Part shown: piece by piece, positions 1-7,894 of the stretch
Numbering within the stretch: position 1 is the first letter of the stretch
How the letters are laid out: each line of letters starts with the position of its first letter
The notes under the pieces: model-generated
What the model was told of the DNA's origin: nothing
What the model saw: only the letters and a program-made list of their open reading frames with translations
Databases searched by the model: none
Origin: JBAZDC01 sp041654595
GTDB taxonomy: Bacteria > Pseudomonadota > Gammaproteobacteria > Burkholderiales > Burkholderiaceae_B
Direction of reading: 5' to 3'
NCBI GenBank assembly: GCA_964551305.1
Contig: CAZKBT010000007.1
Span: 3,727 to 67,726, forward strand
DNA: 64,000 bases
Made by a program: the position numbers and the translations under genes

Positions 1-110
1 GTACGGCTGCATGACCGCAAGCTCGTGCAGATTTCCTGCGCCGGACAAGGCAGGCAGGAAAGCGGCAGCAAGCAAGCAAGCCAAGAACAAAGACAGCGCA
101 TAGGGCCGAG

Positions 111-884
111 TCAGTGCGCCCGACCGTCCTGCGCGTCGGCTTCGCCGGGCAGCACCGCGGCGCGGATCCGGCCGTGAGTGTAGTCCGCTATCCGCGCCCG
201 CCCCAGCTCGACGCAACGATCACAGGAAATGATGGACAGGAACTCGACCTGCACCAGCACCTGCCTGACGCCGAGCAAGCACCATAGATTACCGACCAAG
301 GTCTGTTCGCCCACGAAGGCGTGCTCTATGCTGCGTCGCCCCTTATGAAAAAATCGCAGCGCCACCGGCTGTATGTCGATCTGCGCGCGTATGGCCGCAT
401 CGAAAAGACTCGAGTGAAACGGCGCGACATCGAATCCCGACGAGGTCGTGCCTTCGGGGAACAGACCCACCACGTGACCCTGGTCGAAGCGTTGCTTCAT
501 TTGCTCGCCCACCCGGCGTATGGCTTGCCGGCTGTTCCGTTCGATGAAGACGGTGCCCGCGCCCGCCACCAGCCAGCCGATCACCGGCCAGCGACGGATT
601 TCGCTTTTCGCCACGAAAACCGTCGGACGCACTTTGTTCAGAACAAAAATGTCGACCCATGAAACATGATTCGCCACCCACAGCATCGGCGCATCCAGCT
701 TGGGATCGCCGTGCACCTGCACCTTGATGCCGCACAGCCACACCAGGGCGGCGGACCAGTACCGGTTCATGGCCAGCCGCACGGACATGGGAACCAAGGG
801 AAAAATCAACGTCACCGAGAGCAACCCCAATAGAATCAGGACGGTGACGGGAATGATCCTAAGTGAAAAAAGCAATAGCCTCAA
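111..884 (-). CDS. 1-acyl-sn-glycerol-3-phosphate acyltransferase family protein (PlsC-like)
   Basis: The 257-residue product should transfer an acyl chain to lysophosphatidic acid at the inner membrane. It has an N-terminal hydrophobic segment (about residues 5-30), the acyltransferase HX4D motif in NHVSWVD (H73, D78) and the FPEGT block at 142-146, in the usual order. The frame begins with TTG at 884, preceded by a GAGAGA purine stretch; no better start is visible. It is the last gene of the minus-strand group rubredoxin-yqgE-ruvX-plsC, 52 nt after ruvX. Substrate specificity cannot be read from sequence, so lysophospholipid or ornithine-lipid acylation remains possible. Confidence 0.85.
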   Translation of the reverse strand: MRLLLFSLRIIPVTVLILLGLLSVTLIFPLVPMSVRLAMNRYWSAALVWLCGIKVQVHGDPKLDAPMLWVANHVSWVDIFVLNKVRPTVFVAKSEIRRWPVIGWLVAGAGTVFIERNSRQAIRRVGEQMKQRFDQGHVVGLFPEGTTSSGFDVAPFHSSLFDAAIRAQIDIQPVALRFFHKGRRSIEHAFVGEQTLVGNLWCLLGVRQVLVQVEFLSIISCDRCVELGRARIADYTHGRIRAAVLPGEADAQDGRAH

Positions 885-936
885 ACGAATCTCTCTGTCG
901 GGAATGGCGCGACAGCATCATATCGCCATTCACGCC

Positions 937-1332
937 TCAGGGCAGCGCATCGAGGTAACGCTGCAGGGTGACCGCCGCCGCAACGGCATCGTCATCCGCG
1001 TGGCTGCCCAGCAGCGCCTGGGCCTCCAGGCTGCTGCCGCGCTCATCCACCAACACGACGTCCACGCCGAAGCGGCCATGCAGCTGGCGCGCAAAACGAC
1101 GCGCATGCAAGCTGGCATATTGCTCTTGGCCGTCGGCGGTCAGCGGCAACCCCACGATAACGCGGTCGGGATGCCATTCATCCAGCAATTCCCGGATGGC
1201 GGCAAAGCGCTGATCACGCGTCGCCGCTCGCAGGATATCCAAGGCCCTGGCCTGGCGGGTCAGGGTGTTGCCGATCGCGACACCGATCTTCTTCAGGCCG
1301 TAATCAAAAGACAACAGCGTCTCTTCAGGCAT
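937..1332 (-). CDS. ruvX: Holliday junction resolvase-like protein RuvX (YqgF)
   Basis: A 131-residue RNase-H-fold protein of the YqgF/RuvX family, linked to pre-16S rRNA 5'-end processing and proposed as a Holliday junction resolvase. The N-terminal SFDYGLKKIGVA strand carries the first catalytic Asp (D10), VIVGLPLTADG is the central block and VVLVDERGSSLEA the second acidic block. Length is normal. Its start overlaps the end of yqgE by 8 nt, indicating translational coupling; yqgE-ruvX adjacency is common in proteobacteria. Confidence 0.95.
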   Translation of the reverse strand: MPEETLLSFDYGLKKIGVAIGNTLTRQARALDILRAATRDQRFAAIRELLDEWHPDRVIVGLPLTADGQEQYASLHARRFARQLHGRFGVDVVLVDERGSSLEAQALLGSHADDDAVAAAVTLQRYLDALP

Positions 1333-1918
1333 GTCCGATATCGCTGGCCAACATGGACGAATCGATACCCAGCTGGCTCAATGCCGCCTCGTACCTGTTT
1401 TCAAAAGGCGTCTGGAACAGCAGGGCGGAGGTGGCCTGCACATTGAGCCACGCGTTCTGCGCCAACTCGCTTTCAAGTTGCCCGGCTCCCCAACCCGCAT
1501 AGCCGAGCGTAACCAGTATCTGTTCCGGGCCGCGCCCCTGCGCCACATCCTGGAGGATGTCGCGGGACGTGGTCAGGGCGATGTCGCCTATACGCACGCT
1601 GGATGCGTACTCGCCCAGCGGGGCATGCAACACGAAGCCCCGATCGGTCTGGACGGGGCCGCCGAATACCACCGGCGTGTCCTGGACCGGACCGAGGTCG
1701 AGGATCGGATCGAGCTGGATGCGCTTGAGCAGACCGCCCACCGTTAGATCCGTGGGGCGATTGATCACCAGGCCCAAGGCGCCGTGCTCGGTGTGCTCGC
1801 ACAAATAGATGACCGAATGCGCCAGGCTGCCCGACACCCTGCCCGGCATCGCCAGCAATAATTGACGCGACAGATCCACGTGTTGAATTGAACCGGGTAC
1901 GTTTTCGGAAATGCTCAT
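1325..1918 (-). CDS. yqgE: YqgE/AlgH family protein
   Basis: A 197-residue UPF0301 (YqgE/AlgH) protein of unknown biochemical role; the Pseudomonas homologue AlgH was linked to alginate regulation. Family hallmarks are the early AMPGRVSGSLAHSVIYLCEH block, GALGLVINRP, VVFGGPVQTDRGFVLH and the C-terminal LVTLGYAGWGAGQLESEL. Two in-frame ATGs follow an AGGAGG: the first (1924) lies only 1 nt after it, the second (1918) 7 nt after it, so 1918 is chosen. Coupled to ruvX downstream. Confidence 0.93.
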   Translation of the reverse strand: MSISENVPGSIQHVDLSRQLLLAMPGRVSGSLAHSVIYLCEHTEHGALGLVINRPTDLTVGGLLKRIQLDPILDLGPVQDTPVVFGGPVQTDRGFVLHAPLGEYASSVRIGDIALTTSRDILQDVAQGRGPEQILVTLGYAGWGAGQLESELAQNAWLNVQATSALLFQTPFENRYEAALSQLGIDSSMLASDIGHA

Positions 1919-1959
1919 GATCATTCCTCCTGGTTCAAAAAAACGCCTCAGGATCAAGC

Positions 1960-2124
1960 TTACACTTCCATCAGCTCAAAGTCTTCTTTTCGAGCGCCGC
2001 ATTCGGGGCAAACCCAATTCGGGGGCACGTCCTCCCAACGGGTGCCCGGCGCGATACCTTCTTCAGGCAGACCGGCTTCCTCGTCGTATATCCACCCACA
2101 GATCAAACACATCCACGTACGCAT
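1960..2124 (-). CDS. Rubredoxin
   Basis: A 54-residue one-iron electron-transfer protein. The two metal-binding CXXC knuckles are visible as MCLICGWIYDE (C6, C9) and WVCPECGARKEDFE, with the conserved aromatic and Pro-Gly positions between them. The partner oxidoreductase is unknown; rubredoxins serve alkane hydroxylases or oxygen/peroxide reductases. It is the first gene of the minus-strand group, 42 nt before yqgE, and diverges from thiD across roughly 140 nt. Confidence 0.93.
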   Translation of the reverse strand: MRTWMCLICGWIYDEEAGLPEEGIAPGTRWEDVPPNWVCPECGARKEDFELMEV

Positions 2125-2267
2125 GCTTTTCTTTGCTCACTGAAAAATCGAACCGGACGCCAACGGCATCCTGCCAGTTCCATTAGAATGAGGCCAATAT
2201 TACTAAACCCAATGGGTCTTGCTTTGATATTAGCCAAAGTTTGTTACCAACGCTGATTATCGCCGAC

Positions 2268-3074
2268 GTGTTTACCCCTTCACCCCCCATCGTGCATTTG
2301 TTTGGTCCTTTCGACCCATCCGGCGCCGGCAGCCTGCCCGCCGATGCCGTCAGTTGCGCCGCATTGGGCTGCCATGCCCTGGGCACGGTCACGTCCGTAC
2401 TCGTGCGCGACACCGCCAATACCGAGGAAATCCAGCCCGTGCAGCCCGAGCTCATCGACGACCAGGCGCGCAGCCTGCTCGAAGACATGCCTGTGCAAGC
2501 CATCAAGGTCGGCGCGCTGCACTCGCTGGATGCCGTCAGCGTGATCGCCCAGATCGCCGCCGACTATGCGTCGGTGCCGCTGATCCTCCAGCTCGAACCC
2601 CTGGCCGACGAATCGCTGCTTTCCGACACCGACCCCGAAGACCTGCTTGGCGCGGTCATGGAATTGGTCCTGCCGCTGGCCCATCTGGCCATCGCCGACC
2701 ATGCGTTACTGCAACAATGGCGCGACCAGGGTATTTTGCCGGGCGACACAGGCGGCGACCCGATCGCCCAGGCCTTGTTGGACTATAACCCGCGCTGGGT
2801 CCTGGTCAACGGCATGCCGCTGCGGCCGGGACAATTGGCGCACATGCTGTACGGCCAGGACGGCGAAATCGCTTCCTGGACCCAAGGCCCCGCCGCCACG
2901 CGGGTTCTCGACGCGAACGGCCCGCTGACCTGCGCGATCCTGGCGCAGTTAGCGCAAGGACGCGACGTACGCCAGGCCATCGATGCCGCCCTGCCCATCG
3001 CAACGGAACTGGCATCCCGGCAGTTCCAGCCCGGCATGGGCAACCGACTGATAGACCGCACCGCACGACCATGA
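2268..3074 (+). CDS. thiD: Hydroxymethylpyrimidine/phosphomethylpyrimidine kinase (ThiD)
   Basis: Phosphorylates hydroxymethylpyrimidine and its monophosphate for thiamin synthesis. The 268-residue product has the ribokinase-like start FGPFDPSG, the substrate-pocket region LPADAVSCAALGCHALGTV, and a C-terminal anion-hole-like segment around LTCAILAQLAQGRD. The open frame extends to a TTG at 2241, but the GTG at 2268 gives a start matching the usual short N-terminus of the family. It overlaps thiE by 4 nt. The sequence is somewhat divergent from E. coli ThiD, as is usual for this betaproteobacterial variant. Confidence 0.85.
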   Translation: MFTPSPPIVHLFGPFDPSGAGSLPADAVSCAALGCHALGTVTSVLVRDTANTEEIQPVQPELIDDQARSLLEDMPVQAIKVGALHSLDAVSVIAQIAADYASVPLILQLEPLADESLLSDTDPEDLLGAVMELVLPLAHLAIADHALLQQWRDQGILPGDTGGDPIAQALLDYNPRWVLVNGMPLRPGQLAHMLYGQDGEIASWTQGPAATRVLDANGPLTCAILAQLAQGRDVRQAIDAALPIATELASRQFQPGMGNRLIDRTARP

Positions 3075-3745
3075 CGAAGACCATATTGCGCTTTCCGCGG
3101 GGACTCTACGGCGTCACGCCTGAATGGGAAGACACCGACCGCCTGCTGGACGCCATTTCAGCCGCCGCCGAAGGCGGTATGAGCGCCCTGCAGTGGCGGC
3201 GCAAGACCTCGACGGCCGAGCAAAGACGCCGCCAGCTTCAGCGCGTCGCCGACCTGTGCAAAACCCTGGCGATCCCGTTGATCGTCAACGACGACTGGCG
3301 GCTGGCCGCCGACGTTCAGGCCGACGGCGTGCACATGGGCCGCGACGACGGCGACCCGACCCAAGCCAGGCTGGCTTTGGGACCTTCCCGCATCCTGGGA
3401 TGCTCGTGCTATAACCAGCGCGCGCTGGCCGCCCAAGCGCTGGCCGCCGACGCCGATTACATCGCCTTTGGCGCCATGTACCCCTCGCGTATCAAACCCG
3501 ATGCCGTTGCCGCCGGCCTGGAAGATATCGAGCAGGGCCGCATGCTGGCGGAAAGCGCCGCGGCGGGCCGTCGCGCGGCCGTCGTAGCCATCGGAGGAAT
3601 TACCGCGGACAACGCCGCACCCCTCATCCATGCCGGCGCCGACAGCGTGGCCGTCATCAGCGGCCTGTTCGACAGTCCCGACATACGCGGCACGGCCGGC
3701 CGCTTCCGGGATTGCTTCGCCGGCCTATCCTTCACCACTCTCTAA
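3071..3745 (+). CDS. thiE: Thiamine-phosphate synthase (ThiE)
   Basis: Condenses hydroxymethylpyrimidine diphosphate with thiazole phosphate to thiamin monophosphate. The 224-residue TIM barrel shows GLYGVTPEW, the substrate strand ALQWRRKTS, PLIVNDDWRLAADVQADG with the Mg-binding acidic residues, VHMGRDDG, ILGCSCYNQ, IAFGAMYPSRIKP and the phosphate-binding VVAIGGITADNA. Translationally coupled to thiD (4-nt overlap). hemL follows after 17 nt. Confidence 0.95.
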   Translation: MTKTILRFPRGLYGVTPEWEDTDRLLDAISAAAEGGMSALQWRRKTSTAEQRRRQLQRVADLCKTLAIPLIVNDDWRLAADVQADGVHMGRDDGDPTQARLALGPSRILGCSCYNQRALAAQALAADADYIAFGAMYPSRIKPDAVAAGLEDIEQGRMLAESAAAGRRAAVVAIGGITADNAAPLIHAGADSVAVISGLFDSPDIRGTAGRFRDCFAGLSFTTL

Positions 3746-3762
3746 ATCAAAGTATTCACGCC

Positions 3763-5040
3763 ATGTCCCGCAACACTGAATTATTCGAACGCGCCTGCCT
3801 GACCATTCCCGGCGGCGTGAATTCGCCCGTGCGCGCCTTCCGTTCCGTCGGCGGCACGCCCCGCTTCATCCAGCGCGCCCAAGGCCCATACGTCTGGGAT
3901 GCCGATGGAAAGCAATATATCGATTACGTCGGGTCCTGGGGTCCGGCCATCTTGGGGCACGCGCATCCGGACGTCGTGCGCGCCGTTCAGGAAGCCGCGG
4001 TGAACGGCTTGTCGTTCGGGGCGCCGACCGAAGCCGAGGTCGAGATCGCCGAGGCCATCGTCGCGCGCCTGCCTTCGGTGGAAAAAGTCCGTCTCGTCAG
4101 CTCCGGCACGGAGGCGACCATGTCCGCCATTCGCCTGGCGCGCGGCGCCACGGGCCGCGACAAGATTCTGAAGTTCGAAGGCTGCTATCACGGCCACGCG
4201 GACAGCCTGCTGGTCAAGGCCGGCTCGGGCTTGCTGACCTTCGGCAACCCGACCTCGTCGGGCGTGCCCGCCGAATTCATTCAGCATACGCTGGTACTGG
4301 ACTACAACGATCCGGCGGCTGCCGAAACCGCATTCCGCGAGCACGGCGCGGACATCGCCTGCGTCATCATCGAGCCCATCGCCGGCAACATGAACCTGAT
4401 CAAGCCCAAGGCCGGGTTCCTGCAAGGCCTGCGCGACCTGTGCACGCGACACGGCGCCATCCTGATCTTCGACGAGGTCATGACCGGCTTTCGCGTCGGC
4501 CCCCAAGGCGTGCAGGGGCTCACGGGCATCACGCCGGACCTCACCACCCTTGCCAAGGTCATCGGCGGCGGCATGCCCGTGGGCGCATTCGGCGGCCGCG
4601 CCGACATCATGGACCACATCGCGCCCTTGGGCGGCGTCTACCAGGCTGGAACCCTTTCAGGCAATCCGGTTGCCGTCGCCGCCGGCCTGGCAACGCTGAA
4701 GCTGCTGGCGCAGCCTGGTTTCTACGACAAACTGACGGCCCAGACGACAAAACTGGCCCAGGGCCTGGCGCAACGCGCCAAGGCGGCCGGCATCGCCTTC
4801 AGCGCGGATAGCGTGGGCGGCATGTTCGGCCTGTACTTTCGCGATACGGTGCCCGCATCGATGGCCGAAGCCTCGGACAGCGACATGGAACGGTTCAAAG
4901 CCTTTTTCCACGCCATGCTGGAAAAAGGGATCTATTTTGCGCCGTCCGCCTTCGAGGCTGGATTCGTCTCGGCCACGCATGACGATCAAGTGATCCAGGC
5001 GACGCTGGACGCGGCCGAAGAGGTGTTCGCCACGTTGTAG
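3763..5040 (+). CDS. hemL: Glutamate-1-semialdehyde 2,1-aminomutase (HemL)
   Basis: PLP-dependent conversion of glutamate-1-semialdehyde to 5-aminolevulinate, the first committed tetrapyrrole precursor in the C5 pathway. The 425-residue product starts MSRNTELFERA and carries the conserved FRSVGGTP, SSGTEATMSAIRLARG, CYHGHADS, IIEPIAGNMN, FDEVMTGFRV, and the PLP-lysine block TTLAKVIGGGMPVGAFGGR with K265. Length is typical. It is the last core gene before the T3SS island and probably belongs to the thiD-thiE-hemL transcript. Confidence 0.97.
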   Translation: MSRNTELFERACLTIPGGVNSPVRAFRSVGGTPRFIQRAQGPYVWDADGKQYIDYVGSWGPAILGHAHPDVVRAVQEAAVNGLSFGAPTEAEVEIAEAIVARLPSVEKVRLVSSGTEATMSAIRLARGATGRDKILKFEGCYHGHADSLLVKAGSGLLTFGNPTSSGVPAEFIQHTLVLDYNDPAAAETAFREHGADIACVIIEPIAGNMNLIKPKAGFLQGLRDLCTRHGAILIFDEVMTGFRVGPQGVQGLTGITPDLTTLAKVIGGGMPVGAFGGRADIMDHIAPLGGVYQAGTLSGNPVAVAAGLATLKLLAQPGFYDKLTAQTTKLAQGLAQRAKAAGIAFSADSVGGMFGLYFRDTVPASMAEASDSDMERFKAFFHAMLEKGIYFAPSAFEAGFVSATHDDQVIQATLDAAEEVFATL

Positions 5041-5064
5041 CGAAGCGTTTGCGCTGCTCCAACG

Positions 5065-6768
5065 TTATGCATACCCCGTAGCGGGCGGGATCTTATCGGC
5101 GTCCAAGGCCTTCAGCTCAGCGGGGCTATCGATTATCGTATGATAGGCTTGCTGCGTGCGCGCATCGACGTACTCGAGCGTGCGCCAGGCCGATTGCATG
5201 TGTGCCTTGTGCTTGGCTTCGTCGCTGACGCTCATGGACAGCGTACTGATGCCTTCATGAAAAACCGGCATCGCATTCGGCCCCGCGTCCCAAACTTTAT
5301 GCTTATCGGCGGCATCCGATCCTGGATAGTCCGGATTCCCGGTCACCAGGCGATAGAAAAACGACTTGATTTTATTCAAGACGCCATGGGGCGGCTGAGG
5401 CTCTTTGCCGTGCAGGGTCATGTACGCTTCATTATTCCCATCGAACGTAAAGACGGCGGTTCGGGCGTTGATTTCCTCACGCTGTCGTTGATCCAGGCTT
5501 ATCGGAACGCCGAATACGGCGCCTGGATTCTTGAACACCTCGACCGCCTTGTTGCTGCCGATGCCGCCATCGGCAAACTTGCGCTCGCCCAGACCGTCTC
5601 CAGGATCCGCCTTCATCGGCTGGAACACCACCGGGAAGGCCATGGAAATCCGAGCCGCATGGGCAATCGGAAAATGGGGCGTGGTGGCGGCGCTGAAATA
5701 CGTCTCGCGCTTGTTGGTCTGGTCCCATCCGGTCAATGTAAGCAGCTTGAACTTGGCGGGCTCCAGACGATGCAACAAGGCCAAGTCGGAAAACGTGACC
5801 ATGCGGCCGGTGCGGTCGCGGTCCAATGCGGGCTCTTGCGCCAGAGCCCGCAGGCGTTGAACTGCCTCGTCGCCAAGCTCCAGATGGAGATCGTGAAGCT
5901 TCTCCTGGAATGCGGCAGTATTCCAGTTCTGGCTTAAATAAACATGTGCTTGCGTGGCGGATATGCGATCCATCAGCTTTAGGGAAGACACGGCGGGAGC
6001 AAGGCCGAATCCCATTCGCACATCGCCATATAGCTTAGGTACGTCTCCGGAGCCTCGCAGAGAATCGATGATGCCCGGCCGAAACAGCGTATCGGCCGCC
6101 ACTTCTTCGAACTGCTGCGCGTTCAAGCCCATCGCCAGGCATGCCGCCGTCAGCGCTCCCGCCGACGAACCCGCCAGATGCTTCAGGCCGCTCAACCAGT
6201 TCGACTTCTCCAGCTGATCGAATGCCGCGCTATAACCTATGCCTTTGGCTCCGCCGCCCGATAGAACCAGATTCTCGATGGGGGGAGCGGAGCGGATGAC
6301 GGTGATCCCCTTGCCGGGACCCCGCTCGATAATCTGAGGTCCGGTATCGACGGGCCCCAGCGAGGCGAAGATCTCGGCGCGCGCCGCATCCACGCGCAGA
6401 CGCTCCAGCGCCATGGCCGCCTGGCGGCCCGCGCTCTTCATGGCGTCCAGAAAAAGCTTGCCCTCGACCGTCTTATCCGGCCTTACGGGTAAATCGTCGA
6501 ACGCGCGGCTCATGATCGTCTGGAACTTTTCCGTAACGTCATTGGAAAAGCTCTCGATCGCCCCGTCGCTGAGCAGGCCCGCCAAGGCCGAGGCCTGGCG
6601 CTCGAAATAGGCGTAGAACGAGCGCTGAACGTCGGATACGGCATCGAGCGGCAGATTGGGGGCGAATGACTGAGGCTTGCCAAGAAGCGACGCGTCTTCC
6701 GCGCGCGGCGCCACCCACGGTTCGATAGGCGGCAGATTCTGAAATGTCGAAATAATCGTGGAACTCAT
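5065..6768 (-). CDS. Patatin-like phospholipase, ExoU-type putative T3SS effector
   Basis: A 567-residue protein predicted to be a phospholipase A2-like enzyme. The patatin core is complete: oxyanion loop GGGAKG (171-176), nucleophile elbow GSSAG with S202, and the catalytic Asp in FADGG (D400). As in ExoU and VipD, the catalytic Asp is far downstream and is followed by about 165 residues that could be a membrane- or cofactor-binding domain. Residues 1-150 look like a secretion/chaperone-binding region plus a helical segment. The start at 6768 has a GGAGGAGG ribosome site. Directly upstream lies a fused double CesT-type chaperone. The inference that it is a T3SS effector rests on this context; the enzymatic class rests on motifs. 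Shorter than ExoU (687 residues). Confidence 0.8.
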   Translation of the reverse strand: MSSTIISTFQNLPPIEPWVAPRAEDASLLGKPQSFAPNLPLDAVSDVQRSFYAYFERQASALAGLLSDGAIESFSNDVTEKFQTIMSRAFDDLPVRPDKTVEGKLFLDAMKSAGRQAAMALERLRVDAARAEIFASLGPVDTGPQIIERGPGKGITVIRSAPPIENLVLSGGGAKGIGYSAAFDQLEKSNWLSGLKHLAGSSAGALTAACLAMGLNAQQFEEVAADTLFRPGIIDSLRGSGDVPKLYGDVRMGFGLAPAVSSLKLMDRISATQAHVYLSQNWNTAAFQEKLHDLHLELGDEAVQRLRALAQEPALDRDRTGRMVTFSDLALLHRLEPAKFKLLTLTGWDQTNKRETYFSAATTPHFPIAHAARISMAFPVVFQPMKADPGDGLGERKFADGGIGSNKAVEVFKNPGAVFGVPISLDQRQREEINARTAVFTFDGNNEAYMTLHGKEPQPPHGVLNKIKSFFYRLVTGNPDYPGSDAADKHKVWDAGPNAMPVFHEGISTLSMSVSDEAKHKAHMQSAWRTLEYVDARTQQAYHTIIDSPAELKALDADKIPPATGYA

Positions 6769-6803
6769 ATTTGACCTCCTCCGGGAACGACTACGGAATT
6801 CGC

Positions 6804-7691
6804 TCAACAGCTGAAATTTATTTCCAGGCCGAGCATTCCGACTTTATGTATGAGCGCGCGCGTACTACGCGCTTGCGCGACGTGATACTGGAGCCATGCC
6901 GGCCAAGCGTCGTCGTCCAGTTTTTCCAGCGCGCGCCGGCCGGTGCATGCAATCAGCCGCGTATCGGCCAGTCCTATCGAATAGGAATGCCCCAAGAGCG
7001 ACTGTTGGTTGATCAGCAAGGCATTCTTGATGATCTCCTGGTATTGCAGGTCTTCCATCCCTCGAGCATCGGCCAGAAAAAAATCGGCGATGACATGACG
7101 ATTCAATGGATGCAAGGAAATGCGGCCCGGCAAATCGCCAAACAACACCTCGAAATGCAGCATGTCGCCGGGTTGCATCTCGATGCCGCAACTCGCAGCC
7201 AGCCGCTCGAAGTCTCGCCGCACTCCGGCGGACGCGTCGGCTTCACCCATATACATCGTGTCCTGCAAACGCGGGAAGGCGGTGCCAATGTCGGCGCCGC
7301 CTTCAAGCCGATCGAGCTCTCGCGCCAGAAATACGATGGCTTCTTCCAGATACGACGCATCGCATTCCGTATAGATCGGCATGTTCAGGCCCACCCCCAG
7401 CGCCTGAGAAGCGCCGGCTATGAGCCCCGTCCCGAAGCGGGTTGAAAAGCCATGGCGCAGCAATGACGCGCCATATTTCAAATCAAGGCCGGCATGCGAA
7501 TCGGCCGCTGCGCGGCCGACAATAAGGTACGGATGATATTCCTTCGGATTGAACGACATGCCCACGTGGCGGTTGTCGTCGACCTGCACCCTCCAGGGCG
7601 CCGGCATCTCGTCACACGAGCCGCTCCGGCATGCGTGAATATACTCTTTCGCCGCGATTGCGGCTGTCGATATAGCGCTATTGTTTTTCAT
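6804..7691 (-). CDS. Tandem (two-domain) CesT-type T3SS chaperone
   Basis: A 295-residue protein that reads as two successive CesT/SycE-type chaperone folds. Residues about 15-132 contain LLRHGFSTRFGTGLIAG followed by ASYLEEAIVFLARELDRLE; residues about 155-290 repeat the layout with MLHFEVLFGDLP, NALLINQQSLLGHSYSIGL and AWPAWLQYHVAQA. Single chaperones of this class are 120-160 residues, so this is a fusion or internal duplication. It lies 35 nt upstream of the ExoU-like gene and is its likely cognate chaperone; SpcU, the ExoU chaperone, has one domain. An alternative ATG at 7715 lacks a ribosome site; 7691 (AGAAAG upstream) is preferred. The chaperone call is from fold pattern, not a profile search. 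Confidence 0.65.
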   Translation of the reverse strand: MKNNSAISTAAIAAKEYIHACRSGSCDEMPAPWRVQVDDNRHVGMSFNPKEYHPYLIVGRAAADSHAGLDLKYGASLLRHGFSTRFGTGLIAGASQALGVGLNMPIYTECDASYLEEAIVFLARELDRLEGGADIGTAFPRLQDTMYMGEADASAGVRRDFERLAASCGIEMQPGDMLHFEVLFGDLPGRISLHPLNRHVIADFFLADARGMEDLQYQEIIKNALLINQQSLLGHSYSIGLADTRLIACTGRRALEKLDDDAWPAWLQYHVAQARSTRALIHKVGMLGLEINFSC

Positions 7692-7847
7692 TTCTACACG
7701 CTTTCTGCTAAACATCCGTCGCGGCGAACAACTGCACGGATCAAATTAAAGCCCTATGCCCCAAGTCTATTCATGTTTCTTTTGGCTCGTTGAACTTCTC
7801 CTCCGTCTTCAATCGATGCGCCTGACTTTTTTCTTGCGCCTTGTATT

Positions 7848-7880
7848 CCCGGCCTGGCGAAGGAAGCTTGCCAGGCCGGG
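7848..7880 (-). other. Strong inverted repeat after the 825-residue effector gene
   Basis: An 11-bp perfect stem (CCCGGCCTGGC / GCCAGGCCGGG, 7848-7858 with 7870-7880) encloses an 11-nt loop just beyond the stop at 7895. No U-run follows on either strand, so it is not a classic terminator. It could stabilise the 3' end of the upstream mRNA or reduce read-through into the double chaperone and patatin genes. The rest of 7692-7894 shows no gene and no recognisable promoter box. Confidence 0.6.
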
Positions 7881-7894
7881 CCGCATATGCACTA

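Noticed and set aside
1..110. Possible start of another minus-strand gene with a signal-peptide-like beginning.
   Set aside because: Two frames read as plausible leaders, one of them (ATG near 102) Cys-rich and the other without a standard start codon. The window ends before the choice can be made.
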